A DNA stretch of 64,000 nucleotides from Xenorhabdus ehlersii (GCF_003610465.1 NZ_RAQI01000001.1:682001-746000), one strand, 5' to 3'. Positions 52,218 to 62,419 are shown, numbered from the stretch's first letter. Numbers and translations are program-made. Notes: generated by a model from the sequence alone, not told the origin.

Positions 52218-52503
52218 TTTGTTTCGCCGCTCAACGCTGATCCTTGCAGGCAATGGATCATTTAAGATACGAAATTAATGTAGCGATTGAATCAGGAATA
52301 GTCAACCAGGACGAGATCTAACATTTTTTCATATGTTTATTATGAGTAAAAATAACACTCTTTCCATTCAATAAACACACAGTTAAATATAGATATCTAT
52401 CAATAAAGTCGCATTGAATGTACAAAATTATCAATATCTGGTTACTGATTGATTTTTAATCAAAGCGGGATCCTTTCCTGTGTATGTGATAGATTATGCT
52501 TAT
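52218..52503. other. Stretch between IS elements
   Basis: Mostly AT-rich. A short plus-strand frame near 52,253-52,322 (MDHLRYEINVAIESGIVNQD, then EI and stop) looks like a small antitoxin N terminus fragment but is too short to call. Nothing else is supported. Confidence 0.3.
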
Positions 52504-53610
52504 TATACCAATCGCCATTGAAGATGCTTGATTTCTTATCCAAATCAGATCATGCATGCAACCATGAAAATTCATCTGACACCAGAACAAAAACACGCCC
52601 TTGAATTGATGCATGATACTACTCGCGACAGTCGAGTCTGTGATCGCATTAAGGCGGTGCTTTTGGCCTCAGAAGGTTGGACTGCTCAGATGATTGCACA
52701 GGCCTTGCGTATTCATGAAAGTACGGTCAGCCGTCACCTGAAAGATTTTATCGCGCAGGAAAAGCTCACCCCAGAAAATGGCGGCTCTGAAAGCCATCTC
52801 TCTGCCGAACAAACCGCCGACCTGATTGATTATTTGACCGCCAATTTGATGCATACCACAACCCAAATTGTGGCCTATGTCCAAGCCCGTTGGCAGGTTT
52901 CTTTCAGCGTGGGCGGAATGACAAAATGGCTTCACCGCCAAGGTTTCAGCTATAAAAAACCCAAGGGTGTTCCTCATAAATTCGATGCGCACAAACAGCA
53001 ACAATTTATTGATGACTACAAGGCGCTGAAAGAGGAAGCGGGGCAGAATGAACCGATCCTATTTATTGATGCGGTGCATCCTTCACAGTCCACAAAGCTC
53101 AGCTATGGCTGGATGAAAGCAGGAAAAAATCAGGTAAAAGGGATCGAAACCACCGGCAGTCGTACCCGTCTCAATATTCTGGGCGCCCTGAATTTACAAC
53201 GGATTGAAGACACCGTGATCCGTGAATATCCGCGCATCAATGCCGAAAATATCGCCTATTTCTTCGGTGCGCTCCGAGAAACTTACCCGCTTTCGCAAAA
53301 AATCCACATCATTTTGGATGGAGCGGGTTACCATCGAGCCGAGTTGGTGAAAGATATTGCGTATGTCCTGAATATTGAATTGCATTACCTCCCGCCTTAC
53401 AGCCCAAACCTCAATCCGATAGAGCGATTGTGGAAGTATATGAATGAGCAAGTGCGTAACAATATCTATTTTCCGGATGCGAAGACCTTCCGTGAAACTC
53501 TTCGTCACTTTTTTCATGTCACTTTGCCAGAAAAAGCGAAAGAGCTCACGACTCGACTGACTGATAATTTTCAGATTTTAAAACCTGCATCTTCAAGTTA
53601 GATTGGTATA
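52504..53610 (+). mobile_element. IS630-family insertion sequence
   Basis: Ends TACCAATCGCCATTGAAGAT (left) and TACCAATCTAACTTGAAGAT (right, read inward), each bounded by TA, the target duplication of IS630/Tc1-mariner elements. About 1.1 kb with a single transposase gene. Its right end overlaps the 3' end of the SbnI-like gene and supplies its last codons. Confidence 0.88.
52564..53601 (+). CDS. IS630-family transposase
   Basis: 345 aa from ATG 52564 (MKIHLTPEQKHALELMHDTT); a longer frame from 52528 is unlikely. HTH domain with WTAQMIAQALRIHESTVSRH, then the DDE core: ILFIDAVHPSQSTKLSYGWM, HIILDGAGYHRAELV and LPPYSPNLNPIERLWKYMNE. Complete and possibly active. Confidence 0.92.
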   Translation: MKIHLTPEQKHALELMHDTTRDSRVCDRIKAVLLASEGWTAQMIAQALRIHESTVSRHLKDFIAQEKLTPENGGSESHLSAEQTADLIDYLTANLMHTTTQIVAYVQARWQVSFSVGGMTKWLHRQGFSYKKPKGVPHKFDAHKQQQFIDDYKALKEEAGQNEPILFIDAVHPSQSTKLSYGWMKAGKNQVKGIETTGSRTRLNILGALNLQRIEDTVIREYPRINAENIAYFFGALRETYPLSQKIHIILDGAGYHRAELVKDIAYVLNIELHYLPPYSPNLNPIERLWKYMNEQVRNNIYFPDAKTFRETLRHFFHVTLPEKAKELTTRLTDNFQILKPASSS

Positions 53611-54059
53611 GATGAACCTGAGATATCTAGCCATACTTTCTTATCGCAAAGGGTATTTAAATTAAAATTAACATCTGGAAGTAATGGTTCAAATAAATGT
53701 CTAGTTGTTTTATAGGGAAGAATTTTTTTACTCTCTATTTCTCGTGATAAATTATCTATGCAATATAGTTTATCATTCTCCCAATTATATACTTTCACTC
53801 TATGATCATTATATTTTAATCTTACTACAGGTATGAATAACAATCCTAGCCTGTACGCAACATTTAATCTGTGATTACCATCCATAATCCATCTTGATTC
53901 ATATTCAATAGGTAGAACACTTTTCCATGCTCCCTCTGATTTAATGTTTTCTAGCAATTTTTCAACCATGAATATATTTACTTCTTCAGACTGAATTAAA
54001 TTTTCAACAAGTTCAAAATCAATATGATAAGATTTTTCTGAGATTGTTTTTGATTTCAT
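53598..54059 (-). CDS. SbnI/SerK-like free serine kinase homologue (ParB/Srx fold)
   Basis: 153 aa. Shows the ParB/Srx-fold signature ENIKSEGAWKSVLPIEYESR, WIMDGNHRLNVAYRLGLLFI, PVVRLKYNDHRVKVYNW and the late PYKTTRHLFEPLLPDVN. This matches SbnI of staphyloferrin B biosynthesis and archaeal SerK, which phosphorylate free L-serine to O-phosphoserine. The latter is a substrate for L-2,3-diaminopropionate synthesis. An SbnB-like gene lies at the other end of this locus. The last 3-4 residues come from the IS630 end, but the fold seems complete. Activity is inferred. Confidence 0.65.
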   Translation of the reverse strand: MKSKTISEKSYHIDFELVENLIQSEEVNIFMVEKLLENIKSEGAWKSVLPIEYESRWIMDGNHRLNVAYRLGLLFIPVVRLKYNDHRVKVYNWENDKLYCIDNLSREIESKKILPYKTTRHLFEPLLPDVNFNLNTLCDKKVWLDISGSSIPI

Positions 54060-54263
54060 TCTATTTTAGAATCCCGTATTGGTGGATGTGTATTCGATAT
54101 ATTTCAGATTTTCAATCTGAAATATAATATGCATCTTTAAGTTGGATTAATATGTTTTTCATTATCTCATTTTTGTCTAATCACCTGAATTATTATTCGA
54201 TTTTTTTATGAATTGTTATAGTACAAGAAGTTAGCGTTATACATAATATACTGTTACTTTCTT
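54060..54263. other. AT-rich stretch between the kinase-like gene and the NRPS terminator
   Basis: No ORF. It separates the NRPS operon end from the SbnI-like gene, which therefore probably has its own promoter here; no clear consensus was found. Confidence 0.3.
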
Positions 54264-54296
54264 AAAAAGAGAGCCGCTCGCGTTTAAGCGAGCGGT
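54264..54296 (-). terminator. Intrinsic terminator of the NRPS operon
   Basis: On the minus strand CCGCTCGC pairs with GCGAGCGG (loop TTAAAC) and is followed by CTCTCTTTTT. A second hairpin (TATCCTC / GAGGATA) lies between it and the NRPS stop. Confidence 0.8.
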
Positions 54297-54329
54297 ACTA
54301 TCCTCATAGAGGATAATTTTTTGAATCAG

Positions 54330-57300
54330 CTAGTTATTCAGTTTTTCCAGTCCTCTAAGAATTGGTAACTGTTCAAGTAGTAGTTGCGCAACTGCTTCTG
54401 GTTCAGACTTAATAAAGTAATGTCCACCTTTAGGCAGAACCTTCACTATCAATTCTTCAGCTAGACAACTCCAGTTATTTGCTAGTTCCAACCAGTCTTT
54501 GGTGAGCGGATCATCTTCAGCTAATAAGCATAGCACACGCAGTGAGGTTAGCGTGGATGTGGCCTTCCACAGTTGAGTCAGAGCTAGGTTACCTTCAATT
54601 GCATCATTACGGTAAGCTGCCGCCATTCGTGTAATTGCTTCTGATGGCAGGTCGCGATCTAGATCTAGTCCGGTAGAATCACGTAACCAATTAACAATTT
54701 GGTCATCTGACATTGCGCGTGTTTCATCTATTTGCTTCTGTAGTACTTCTTCAGGTCTCAGCAACTTACCGGAGAGGATAACAGCTTCAATGTTGATGTC
54801 ATATTGCTGTGCCATTTGCATGAATAGAGTTACACCACCAACACCAGAGCAGTGACCCCAAACGATTACGCGATCGATACCTTTCTGTTTTAGTTCTATG
54901 CAGCAACGTGTTACCAGCTCTTGTAGTGAGATAGGAGTATCCTGTTGTGACAGATCGTTGCCCGGAGCCTCTACTGCGAAAACTTGCAAAGGTTGATATT
55001 GAGTCATAGCATCAGCAACTGACCTGAAATTGATTGCATTACCCCCCGCATAAGTGAAGCACAGTAAAGGTAATCCTTCGTTAGCAGCGGTAATCGTTTG
55101 TAATACTGGGCGGATGCCAGACGTTGGCTTCAACTCAGCCAATCGGCGCAGAGTGCGGTGGGTGAAAATATCCGCAAGAGTAAAGCGGCCATCTGAGTGG
55201 ATGGCACAAGACATCGCCAGCAGCGAATGCCCCCCTAAATGGAAAAAGTCGCTGTCACGCCCGATACTTTCAAACGGCACTTTTAGTATCTGGGACCAGA
55301 ATTGTGCCAGCGTGCGTTCACTTTCTGTTTCTAATGGTTTCAGCTGTGTTATCTGCGTTTGCACAAGGCAAGAGGCCAACGAACGAAGCTGCTTTTTATC
55401 CACTTTACCCGCTGCGTTAAGTGGGATTTGATGACAATGGATCAGCGCCTGCGGTAGCATAAAGTCAGGTAATATTTGGCTGATATGTCTCATTATGGCA
55501 TCCGTATCATCGCTACCCTGAACAAATCCCACTAGTCGATCACTGCTATCACGTGTATCTAGCACCACTGCCGCATTATGCACTCCTGAAGCAGTCATAA
55601 GTGTATTTTCGATTTCTCCAATTTCAATACGCATACCGCGAATTTTTACTTGTTCATCCTTGCGTCCTTCATAAACTAGGTTACCGTCAGTCCGCCATCT
55701 ACCGCGATCACCAGTGCGATATAAACGTCCATTAGACCAAGCCGCCAGTGGATGGTTGAAGTCAAACGCCAGCTGAGTTTTCTCAGCTGTGTTAATATAG
55801 CCGCGCCCTACGCCCACACCGGTAACGCAGATTTCACCACTAGTACCGAAAGGCACCAGATTATCCTGTTCATCCAGAATATGAATCCACATGTTCTGCA
55901 CTGGTCGACCGATAGGCACAATGGCATCGGCGGGTGGTGCAGTGAATATGTGGTGAGTGATATCATCTGAAGCTTCTGTAGGACCATAGGCGTTAACCAG
56001 CGTAATATTGGGATAGAGCTCGAACCAGCGAGCCACCTGCTCATTTTTAAGAGCCTCGCCAGTCTGAATCAGCATACGCAAGGCACCTAAAGAACGCGGC
56101 GATTGCTCTAGATAGTCCAACAATACGGCAAAGTAAGACGGCACGATCTCTAGCAGAGTTACACCATCCGTCATCAGCTGCTGACAGAACTGAGCTGGGT
56201 CCAGCTGCTGCTCTTTGCTGTAAACTACAGTGCGAGCATTGACCACTAAGCCAGTTAATGCTTGCCAGATGGAAATATCGAATGTAACTGGTGCAGTTTG
56301 TGCTAGCACATCGTCTGCTGTTATCTGTAAATCGTCACGCTTCGCCATCATATGGTTCATCATTCCCGAATGCTCAAGCAATGCTCCTTTTGGTTTGCCA
56401 GTAGAACCGGAGGTGAACAATACATAGGCTAGGTCATTCATCACCGGCATCGAAGGAAGCGTCAGCGGCGACATTACTGTTACAGTGGCAAAATCGATGC
56501 AGATGACAGAATGCTGTACCTCCTGCGCCAATTCTTCTAGGCGTCTTAGAGAGGAAACATCCCCAATAATAGCGCTTACCTGCCCCTCAATCAGTAGTTC
56601 TTGTAAACGGGCATCAGGATTATCAAGATCGAGTGGCATATAGACACGTCCTGCACGCATGATACCTACCATTGCAGTTATCCAACGGACACTGCGTGGC
56701 AGAGCCACCGCAACCACCACCTGAGGTGGAACAGTGCTATCCAGTGCTGAAGCCAGTGCCGTTACCTTCACCTCTAACGTGGCGGCATTTAATGTCGTTT
56801 CTACATCCTGAAGGACAATTTTTTCCGGCGTCAGTTGTGCATGTGTAGCGATCTGCTCTGGAGCGCTGCAAATTTGCAGCGGGCGACATGGCCCCTGACC
56901 AATAACCTGCAACTGCTGGTGCTCATCAAGAGATAGCAAATCTGTGTTTAGATAGCTAATTTGAGGTGTAGTGACCATGCTGTTGAGTGCTGCATGATAA
57001 TAGTGACCTATCCGCGCTATATGAGCCACATCAAATTCGTTGGTATGATAATGTAAACTCAGCTGTATCTGATCAGTGTAGGCGTTTTGCGAAAACTCTG
57101 CGCGCAGCGGGAATTCAGTTTCGGCTCTCACGCGCACATCCAGTTCCTGCATGCCTGGGATTTTTTCCAATGCTTTAAGCATATGGAAGTGAGTAAAGTT
57201 GAATACCGCTTCAAACAGAGTTTCAGTCACGTTCAGCATAGACTTCATATCTGCCATCGGATAGCGGCGGTGAGGCAACATGTTGGCTTCCAATTGGTGC

Positions 57301-60300
57301 ACTCTCCCTATGAGCCCAGACCAGCTCTCTTGCGTGTCAAGCTCCAGACGGAATGGTAACGAGTTGAGGAACAACCCGATAGCCTGCTCGACTCCTTCTT
57401 CTTCTGGGCGGCCACTGTGTTCATAGCCGGTGATTACCGTCTGACTATTGCAAATTAGTCCTAACACTCGAAGGTGCGCCGCCATCAGCACGTTTTTCAC
57501 TGGCACATTCAGTGAAATCGCCAACGCACGCAACTGATTTGACAGTTTTGTAGAGATATGAATATCGTGGTAGGCGATCTGTGGAATATCGCCCTGTTTT
57601 ACTCTCAAGCGTGGTAACGGAATTGGCTCATAGTCTGCCAACTGTTGCCGCCAAAAATCGCGAGTAATCGTGCTACGACGTGTCTCCTGCTCCATAGCTA
57701 TATACTTACGGAGGAAATTATCGGTGAAAGGTACATCAATAATTGCGTCTTTCCGCTGATACTGGTGATAATAGGTTAGTAGTCGGGTGTGGAATAAATT
57801 AATGCTCCAGCCGTCCAGAGCTGAATCGTGGAAGCTGAGGATGTAGTCGAAATTATCATTTTTTTTCAGTGCGATATGTACCCTAATCAGTCCCGGTTGA
57901 GTCCAGTCAAATTGGTAGTGACTCTCTTCATCAAGAAACTGTTCAAGGCGGGTAGACTGGCTGTCACTGTCCAGTTCCCTCCAGTCGTGGATCCACAGAG
58001 GGAGGGGAATCTCTTTGTGAACGAACTGCACAAACTCACTGAATGCTTGTAGATGATAGCTGGTACGCAATATCGGATGTTCGCGTACTATGCGGTGTAG
58101 AGCTAGAGTGAATGCTACTTCATCGAATTGACTGAATAGAGAGTAAACCTGAATATCGTGATACCAAGAAGCTCCTTTCTGTAACTCGCTCTGGAAAATC
58201 AGCCCCGCCTGAAGCAAAGACATGGGATAAGCATCTTCCAATCCATCAGGCAATTGTTCTTTATCCTCTGCGCGCAGCAGGCTGAAAGGCTGCCAGCTGC
58301 TCTCTTCGCCTCCAGTCACCTTCTCGATATGTGGTAGCAGACTGGCAATGGTTGGATACCTGAATATTGTTTGGAAACCGATTACCATACCGGCTTTACG
58401 CGCGCGACTGATCACTCCCAACGAGGTGATGGAATCGCCTCCGAGGCTAAAAAAGTTGTCGTGGATGCTAATCTTTTCTAGATTTAGCACCTCGCACCAG
58501 ATGGCTGCCAATAATTTCTCATCCGCAGACTGTGGCAGGACGGTGGTTTGGTTAACAGCGTACTTCAGAGGATTAGGCAACAGCGCGCGATCCAGTTTAC
58601 CGTTCGGAGTTAGTGGAAAAGCATCCAGTATAATAAACCACGGTGGCACCATAAACTCAGGCAGAACTGCTAACAGTTTCCGGCGTACCTGTTGTTCATC
58701 GTAACCAACAGTCGGTAGTATATAAGCGGTGAGGTATTTGCTGCCATCTTCGCGTGCCAACGCGACAACACGAGCATCTTTCACTCCTGGAGCGGAAAGT
58801 ACCGTATTTTCGATTTCTCCCAGCTCGATTCGATAGCCTCGAATTTTCACTTGATGGTCAATACGGCCTAGGTATTCAATCATACCATCCGGTAGCCAAC
58901 GTACTAAATCACCAGTGCGATAAACTCGACAGTTAAGTGGGGCAGGAAGAGTACAAAATTTTTCTGCTGTTAGCTCTGGTCGGTTAAGGTAACCGCGTGC
59001 TAAGTTAACCCCAGCGATACATAATTCGCCCGCTACACCCATTTGCACAGGTTGAGAGTCAGTATCAAGAATATAGATATCAGTATTCTGGATCGGACGA
59101 CCAATAGGAATCGAACCACGCGTTTCTTCTGGCTGGCACTCATAATAGGTGACGTCGACAGTAGCTTCAGTTGGACCGTAAAGATTGACCAGACGCGCAC
59201 TATTTTGTGGCGTTACAATCGTGAAAAAGCGCGAAGACTGATGCAATGTTAAAGCTTCACCGCTGGTAAACACTACCTTCAGAGATGATAACTGAGCTGC
59301 GGATTTGCCAGCTTCCAACGTATTCAAGAACGCGTCTAACATTGAAGGTACAAAGTGCATATGAGTAACACTATCACGCTCTATAGTCTCCAACAGAACA
59401 TCTGGTTCTTTCTCACCACCTGGCTGTAACAGGGAAACGGTAATTCCCGCCATCATCCACCAGAATAGCTCCCAGACGGAGACATCGAAAGATATTGGTG
59501 TTTTCTGTAGAATCACATCTCCTGATTGAAGTGGAAAACAGTTTTGCATCCACTCTATGCGGTTAAACACCGAATGGTGTTCAATCATCACACCTTTAGG
59601 ATTGCCAGTCGAGCCAGAAGTATAAATCATATAAGCAAGGCCGTGCGAATCGGCATCAACTTGTAGATCTAACATATCACCAGTTTCATTGATAAAATCA
59701 CCGACTTCTAGCGCACCGGGATTAAATTCTCCCTGTCCTGTGGCAATCAGCACCTGCTTCGCCTGACTATCGCGAATAATATAGTCGCGTCGGTTAGCTG
59801 GATAACTAGGATCAACTGGCACATATGCCGCACCAGCCTTGAGTACACCGTAAATCGCCGCCATCATTTCTGGTCCGCGTGGCAACATCACGGCAATCGC
59901 GTCACCAGATACCACACCACGCCGCCGTAAATTATGGGCGATGATATTAGCCTGTTCATTCAATTGGCGGTAACTCCAGCGTGTTTCGCCAGCAATCAGA
60001 GCTAATGCCTCAGGAGTATTATGAGCACGTTCCTCCAGTACCTGTTCAAGACGAAGTGAATTGGTATAGGGTCGCTTTTCTCCTTGAGCAAAGTCCAGAA
60101 CGCGATCTTGTTCAATGGTACTCAAAGTAGGCAGTTTACTCAGGATTTCTCTGGGATTAGCTACCATCGATTCCAGAGTTATCACTAAGTTATTCAGCAA
60201 AGAATCACGCCAAGAGGAGGGGTAGTGGCGAGCATCAGCATTCAATGTTAGCTTATCAGACTGCGTCTGGCAGTAACCAATCTGCAGCGTGTTAGCGTAA

Positions 60301-60821
60301 CGCGTAGCCAGACAAGTCTCATCAGCCCGTACTAACAATTGCACACTTGGCAGCGGTGGTGCTCCAGGCGAAGCAGCAAGGATCGATTGTATATCGGCGA
60401 AACGTGCCTCACCCAATTGCAAACAGTCGGTGATTTTACTACGCGTAGCCACTAGCGCCTCAACTACAGTTTGCTGGAGATTATCGCCAGCATCAGTCAG
60501 TAAAAAATTCTGAGTCTGGGTGAACCCTGTTTGCGCTAGAGAATAAGCCAGACTGAGAGGATAGTCAGCCTGAATATAACGATGCGCAATTCGAGTCAGC
60601 GCAACTGAAAGCAGTGCACAGAGGTTGATAGTATCTCCTTGGCTAACCTTATGCAGCGCATTCTGTAATGTGGGGGAAAGTGTTAATACGCTTTCTCCAT
60701 CATCCTGTGGATAACCCGGCATCGGCCGAAATAATGCTGGATGGCAGTGGGTAGAGAATAATTTTTGATAATGTTTTGCAAGGGGAAGGTTAACTCCCGT
60801 TTGTTCAGATGCCATAGTCAT
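54330..60821 (-). CDS. Two-module NRPS: partial C - A(Ser) - T - C - A - T - TE
   Basis: 2,163 aa. Approximate order: 1-240 C-like half without HHxxxDG; 245-745 A1 (YTSGSTGNPKG at about 397); T1 (FSLGGDSI, Ser about 795); C 865-1,300 whose motif reads HDSALDG (about 1,000) instead of HHxxxDG; A2 1,320-1,830 (FTSGSTGKPKG about 1,470); T2 (FHLGGHSL, about 1,864); TE 1,915-2,155 with GHCSG (about 1,990), late Asp and GGHYFIK. The A1 pocket reads D-V-W-H-F-S-L-V-D-K, the serine code known from EntF. The A2 pocket reads D-I-W-E-I-T-A-D-D-K, acidic, suggesting a basic residue such as Dap, Dab or Orn. The Cys nucleophile in TE is rare. It starts 14 bp after the T-C gene. Confidence 0.92.
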   Translation of the reverse strand: MTMASEQTGVNLPLAKHYQKLFSTHCHPALFRPMPGYPQDDGESVLTLSPTLQNALHKVSQGDTINLCALLSVALTRIAHRYIQADYPLSLAYSLAQTGFTQTQNFLLTDAGDNLQQTVVEALVATRSKITDCLQLGEARFADIQSILAASPGAPPLPSVQLLVRADETCLATRYANTLQIGYCQTQSDKLTLNADARHYPSSWRDSLLNNLVITLESMVANPREILSKLPTLSTIEQDRVLDFAQGEKRPYTNSLRLEQVLEERAHNTPEALALIAGETRWSYRQLNEQANIIAHNLRRRGVVSGDAIAVMLPRGPEMMAAIYGVLKAGAAYVPVDPSYPANRRDYIIRDSQAKQVLIATGQGEFNPGALEVGDFINETGDMLDLQVDADSHGLAYMIYTSGSTGNPKGVMIEHHSVFNRIEWMQNCFPLQSGDVILQKTPISFDVSVWELFWWMMAGITVSLLQPGGEKEPDVLLETIERDSVTHMHFVPSMLDAFLNTLEAGKSAAQLSSLKVVFTSGEALTLHQSSRFFTIVTPQNSARLVNLYGPTEATVDVTYYECQPEETRGSIPIGRPIQNTDIYILDTDSQPVQMGVAGELCIAGVNLARGYLNRPELTAEKFCTLPAPLNCRVYRTGDLVRWLPDGMIEYLGRIDHQVKIRGYRIELGEIENTVLSAPGVKDARVVALAREDGSKYLTAYILPTVGYDEQQVRRKLLAVLPEFMVPPWFIILDAFPLTPNGKLDRALLPNPLKYAVNQTTVLPQSADEKLLAAIWCEVLNLEKISIHDNFFSLGGDSITSLGVISRARKAGMVIGFQTIFRYPTIASLLPHIEKVTGGEESSWQPFSLLRAEDKEQLPDGLEDAYPMSLLQAGLIFQSELQKGASWYHDIQVYSLFSQFDEVAFTLALHRIVREHPILRTSYHLQAFSEFVQFVHKEIPLPLWIHDWRELDSDSQSTRLEQFLDEESHYQFDWTQPGLIRVHIALKKNDNFDYILSFHDSALDGWSINLFHTRLLTYYHQYQRKDAIIDVPFTDNFLRKYIAMEQETRRSTITRDFWRQQLADYEPIPLPRLRVKQGDIPQIAYHDIHISTKLSNQLRALAISLNVPVKNVLMAAHLRVLGLICNSQTVITGYEHSGRPEEEGVEQAIGLFLNSLPFRLELDTQESWSGLIGRVHQLEANMLPHRRYPMADMKSMLNVTETLFEAVFNFTHFHMLKALEKIPGMQELDVRVRAETEFPLRAEFSQNAYTDQIQLSLHYHTNEFDVAHIARIGHYYHAALNSMVTTPQISYLNTDLLSLDEHQQLQVIGQGPCRPLQICSAPEQIATHAQLTPEKIVLQDVETTLNAATLEVKVTALASALDSTVPPQVVVAVALPRSVRWITAMVGIMRAGRVYMPLDLDNPDARLQELLIEGQVSAIIGDVSSLRRLEELAQEVQHSVICIDFATVTVMSPLTLPSMPVMNDLAYVLFTSGSTGKPKGALLEHSGMMNHMMAKRDDLQITADDVLAQTAPVTFDISIWQALTGLVVNARTVVYSKEQQLDPAQFCQQLMTDGVTLLEIVPSYFAVLLDYLEQSPRSLGALRMLIQTGEALKNEQVARWFELYPNITLVNAYGPTEASDDITHHIFTAPPADAIVPIGRPVQNMWIHILDEQDNLVPFGTSGEICVTGVGVGRGYINTAEKTQLAFDFNHPLAAWSNGRLYRTGDRGRWRTDGNLVYEGRKDEQVKIRGMRIEIGEIENTLMTASGVHNAAVVLDTRDSSDRLVGFVQGSDDTDAIMRHISQILPDFMLPQALIHCHQIPLNAAGKVDKKQLRSLASCLVQTQITQLKPLETESERTLAQFWSQILKVPFESIGRDSDFFHLGGHSLLAMSCAIHSDGRFTLADIFTHRTLRRLAELKPTSGIRPVLQTITAANEGLPLLCFTYAGGNAINFRSVADAMTQYQPLQVFAVEAPGNDLSQQDTPISLQELVTRCCIELKQKGIDRVIVWGHCSGVGGVTLFMQMAQQYDINIEAVILSGKLLRPEEVLQKQIDETRAMSDDQIVNWLRDSTGLDLDRDLPSEAITRMAAAYRNDAIEGNLALTQLWKATSTLTSLRVLCLLAEDDPLTKDWLELANNWSCLAEELIVKVLPKGGHYFIKSEPEAVAQLLLEQLPILRGLEKLNN

Positions 60822-60835
60822 ATAAAGTCCATCTC

Positions 60836-62416
60836 TCAGAAAAAGTTAAAATCTACAGTCGTGACGTTTGACAATGCCGACGTAGTGGTGTCTTCGTCAT
60901 TAATGCACTGAATTATAGGAAGATGTGTAGGGTGAGTGACCAGTGCCTGCAGAATTGCTTGATAGCGGCGAAGTAGACTAGTTACCAGCGAACTACTGAA
61001 ACATTCTGGTGCGTGTTCCCACTGGATTTCATAGCCTTGCTGCTGCCGATCAAATACATGAATTACCATACCGAACTGTGCCATACGCTTTGCCTCGTAA
61101 AATGTACGGAACTGCCCTCCTAGAAAATCAATATTCTGATAATCAATATTCTGAAAGGCGAAAAGCGCATCTAGTGGGCTTTCTGTTTCGTCATCCTGTA
61201 ATAGCTCACGCTGAGCAATGAATGGATAGTGCTGATTCGCAAGAGCCTGCTGTGTCTGCTGCGAGAGAGCTGCCAGAGTATCGGCAATACTCTGTTGTGG
61301 CTCAAGATCCACTGGCAATAGCAATGTATTAACGAACATACCGAAAGTTTCTTGCCAAGCGGGAGCATGCCTCCCTGAAACCACGAGGCCGACTCGACCC
61401 TGCCAGCATTCGGTTACGTCACTTTGCAACAATGCCCAAGCTAACAGAAACAGAGTGAAAGGTGTGACCTCCTCAACTCTAGCTCTGCTGCGGATCGTCG
61501 AACACAGCTTACTATCAAGATGCACCTGCTGTACCGCATAACCAAAACCGTTGCTTTTTGGTATCTGCTGTAGTGGCCAGCGAGGCTTTTTTGGCGCTGG
61601 CGAAAGTCGCTTATGCCAAAAATGTTCTGCTTCTGCCCGTTCAATACGGTACTCTGCTTGCTGCATCCAACAGCTCCAGGCAAACAAACTAGGTGTCTCT
61701 TCTGTCTGCGGAATAGAAAGCAAAGCAGCTCGTAACTGGCGCAGGAAAAAACCGACTGACAAACCGTCAGCAGCTATATGACAAAAATCGAGCATCAATA
61801 GTGTTTGTTGCCCGTCCCATGGAACAATGGCGGCACGCAGCAAAAGATCTTTATTTAACTGGTAGGGCTGTACGAATATTGCACTACCCTGTTGCAGGTT
61901 GTCGTAACGTTGCAGTGGTACTGTTTGAGTACCAGTGTAACGGAACAGCAGTTGTCCATTCTCATCGTAGAAGCGGCAAAACAGAGCTGGGAATCTTTCG
62001 GCCGCCTGCTGCAGCGCTTGCTGAAAACGCTGGGGTGCAATTGCCTGAGGAATGACAGCAATGAGAGGGATGTTGTAGGCTGTTGTATCGGGCTGGCGAA
62101 ACAGTTCCAGATAGATCATCTGCTGGGCATCGGTCTGATGAAAGATCTCGCCTTCCTTGACCGACTCTTTCTCTCGTGGAGACTGCCGTGGTTCTGTTGG
62201 CAGTAGCGCTAAGATATCGGCGCAACACTTCAAGTCCAGCAGGCACTTGACCGACAGACTGATATCCCAAAAATGCCAAATTCGAGCGGCCAGAAGAGCT
62301 GCTATAATGGAGTCTGCGCCAAGTTGTAGCAGGTTCTGCTGTAGCAGTTTCTCTGGCTCAACTTCTGGGAAAAACTCCTGTAAGAGACGGAGAAAATCTG
62401 GTTGACTAGCATTCAT
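60836..62416 (-). CDS. Free-standing T-C didomain NRPS protein
   Basis: 526 aa. The N-terminal carrier domain has LLQLGADSIIAALLAARIWH (phosphopantetheine Ser36). The condensation domain (about 90-520) has LMLDFCHIAADGLSVGFFLR, i.e. CHxxxDG with the catalytic second His (213) kept, and FGMFVNTLLLPVDLEPQQS as in LCL-type domains. With the partial C domain at the start of the next protein it may supply the condensation step that protein lacks. It starts 3 bp after azlD (SD GGGGAG). Confidence 0.9.
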   Translation of the reverse strand: MNASQPDFLRLLQEFFPEVEPEKLLQQNLLQLGADSIIAALLAARIWHFWDISLSVKCLLDLKCCADILALLPTEPRQSPREKESVKEGEIFHQTDAQQMIYLELFRQPDTTAYNIPLIAVIPQAIAPQRFQQALQQAAERFPALFCRFYDENGQLLFRYTGTQTVPLQRYDNLQQGSAIFVQPYQLNKDLLLRAAIVPWDGQQTLLMLDFCHIAADGLSVGFFLRQLRAALLSIPQTEETPSLFAWSCWMQQAEYRIERAEAEHFWHKRLSPAPKKPRWPLQQIPKSNGFGYAVQQVHLDSKLCSTIRSRARVEEVTPFTLFLLAWALLQSDVTECWQGRVGLVVSGRHAPAWQETFGMFVNTLLLPVDLEPQQSIADTLAALSQQTQQALANQHYPFIAQRELLQDDETESPLDALFAFQNIDYQNIDFLGGQFRTFYEAKRMAQFGMVIHVFDRQQQGYEIQWEHAPECFSSSLVTSLLRRYQAILQALVTHPTHLPIIQCINDEDTTTSALSNVTTVDFNFF

Positions 62417-62419
62417 TAG

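Noticed and set aside
54330..62416. Plus-strand open frames opposite the NRPS genes
   Set aside because: Shadows of GC-rich coding sequence; none has a coherent protein pattern or translation signals.
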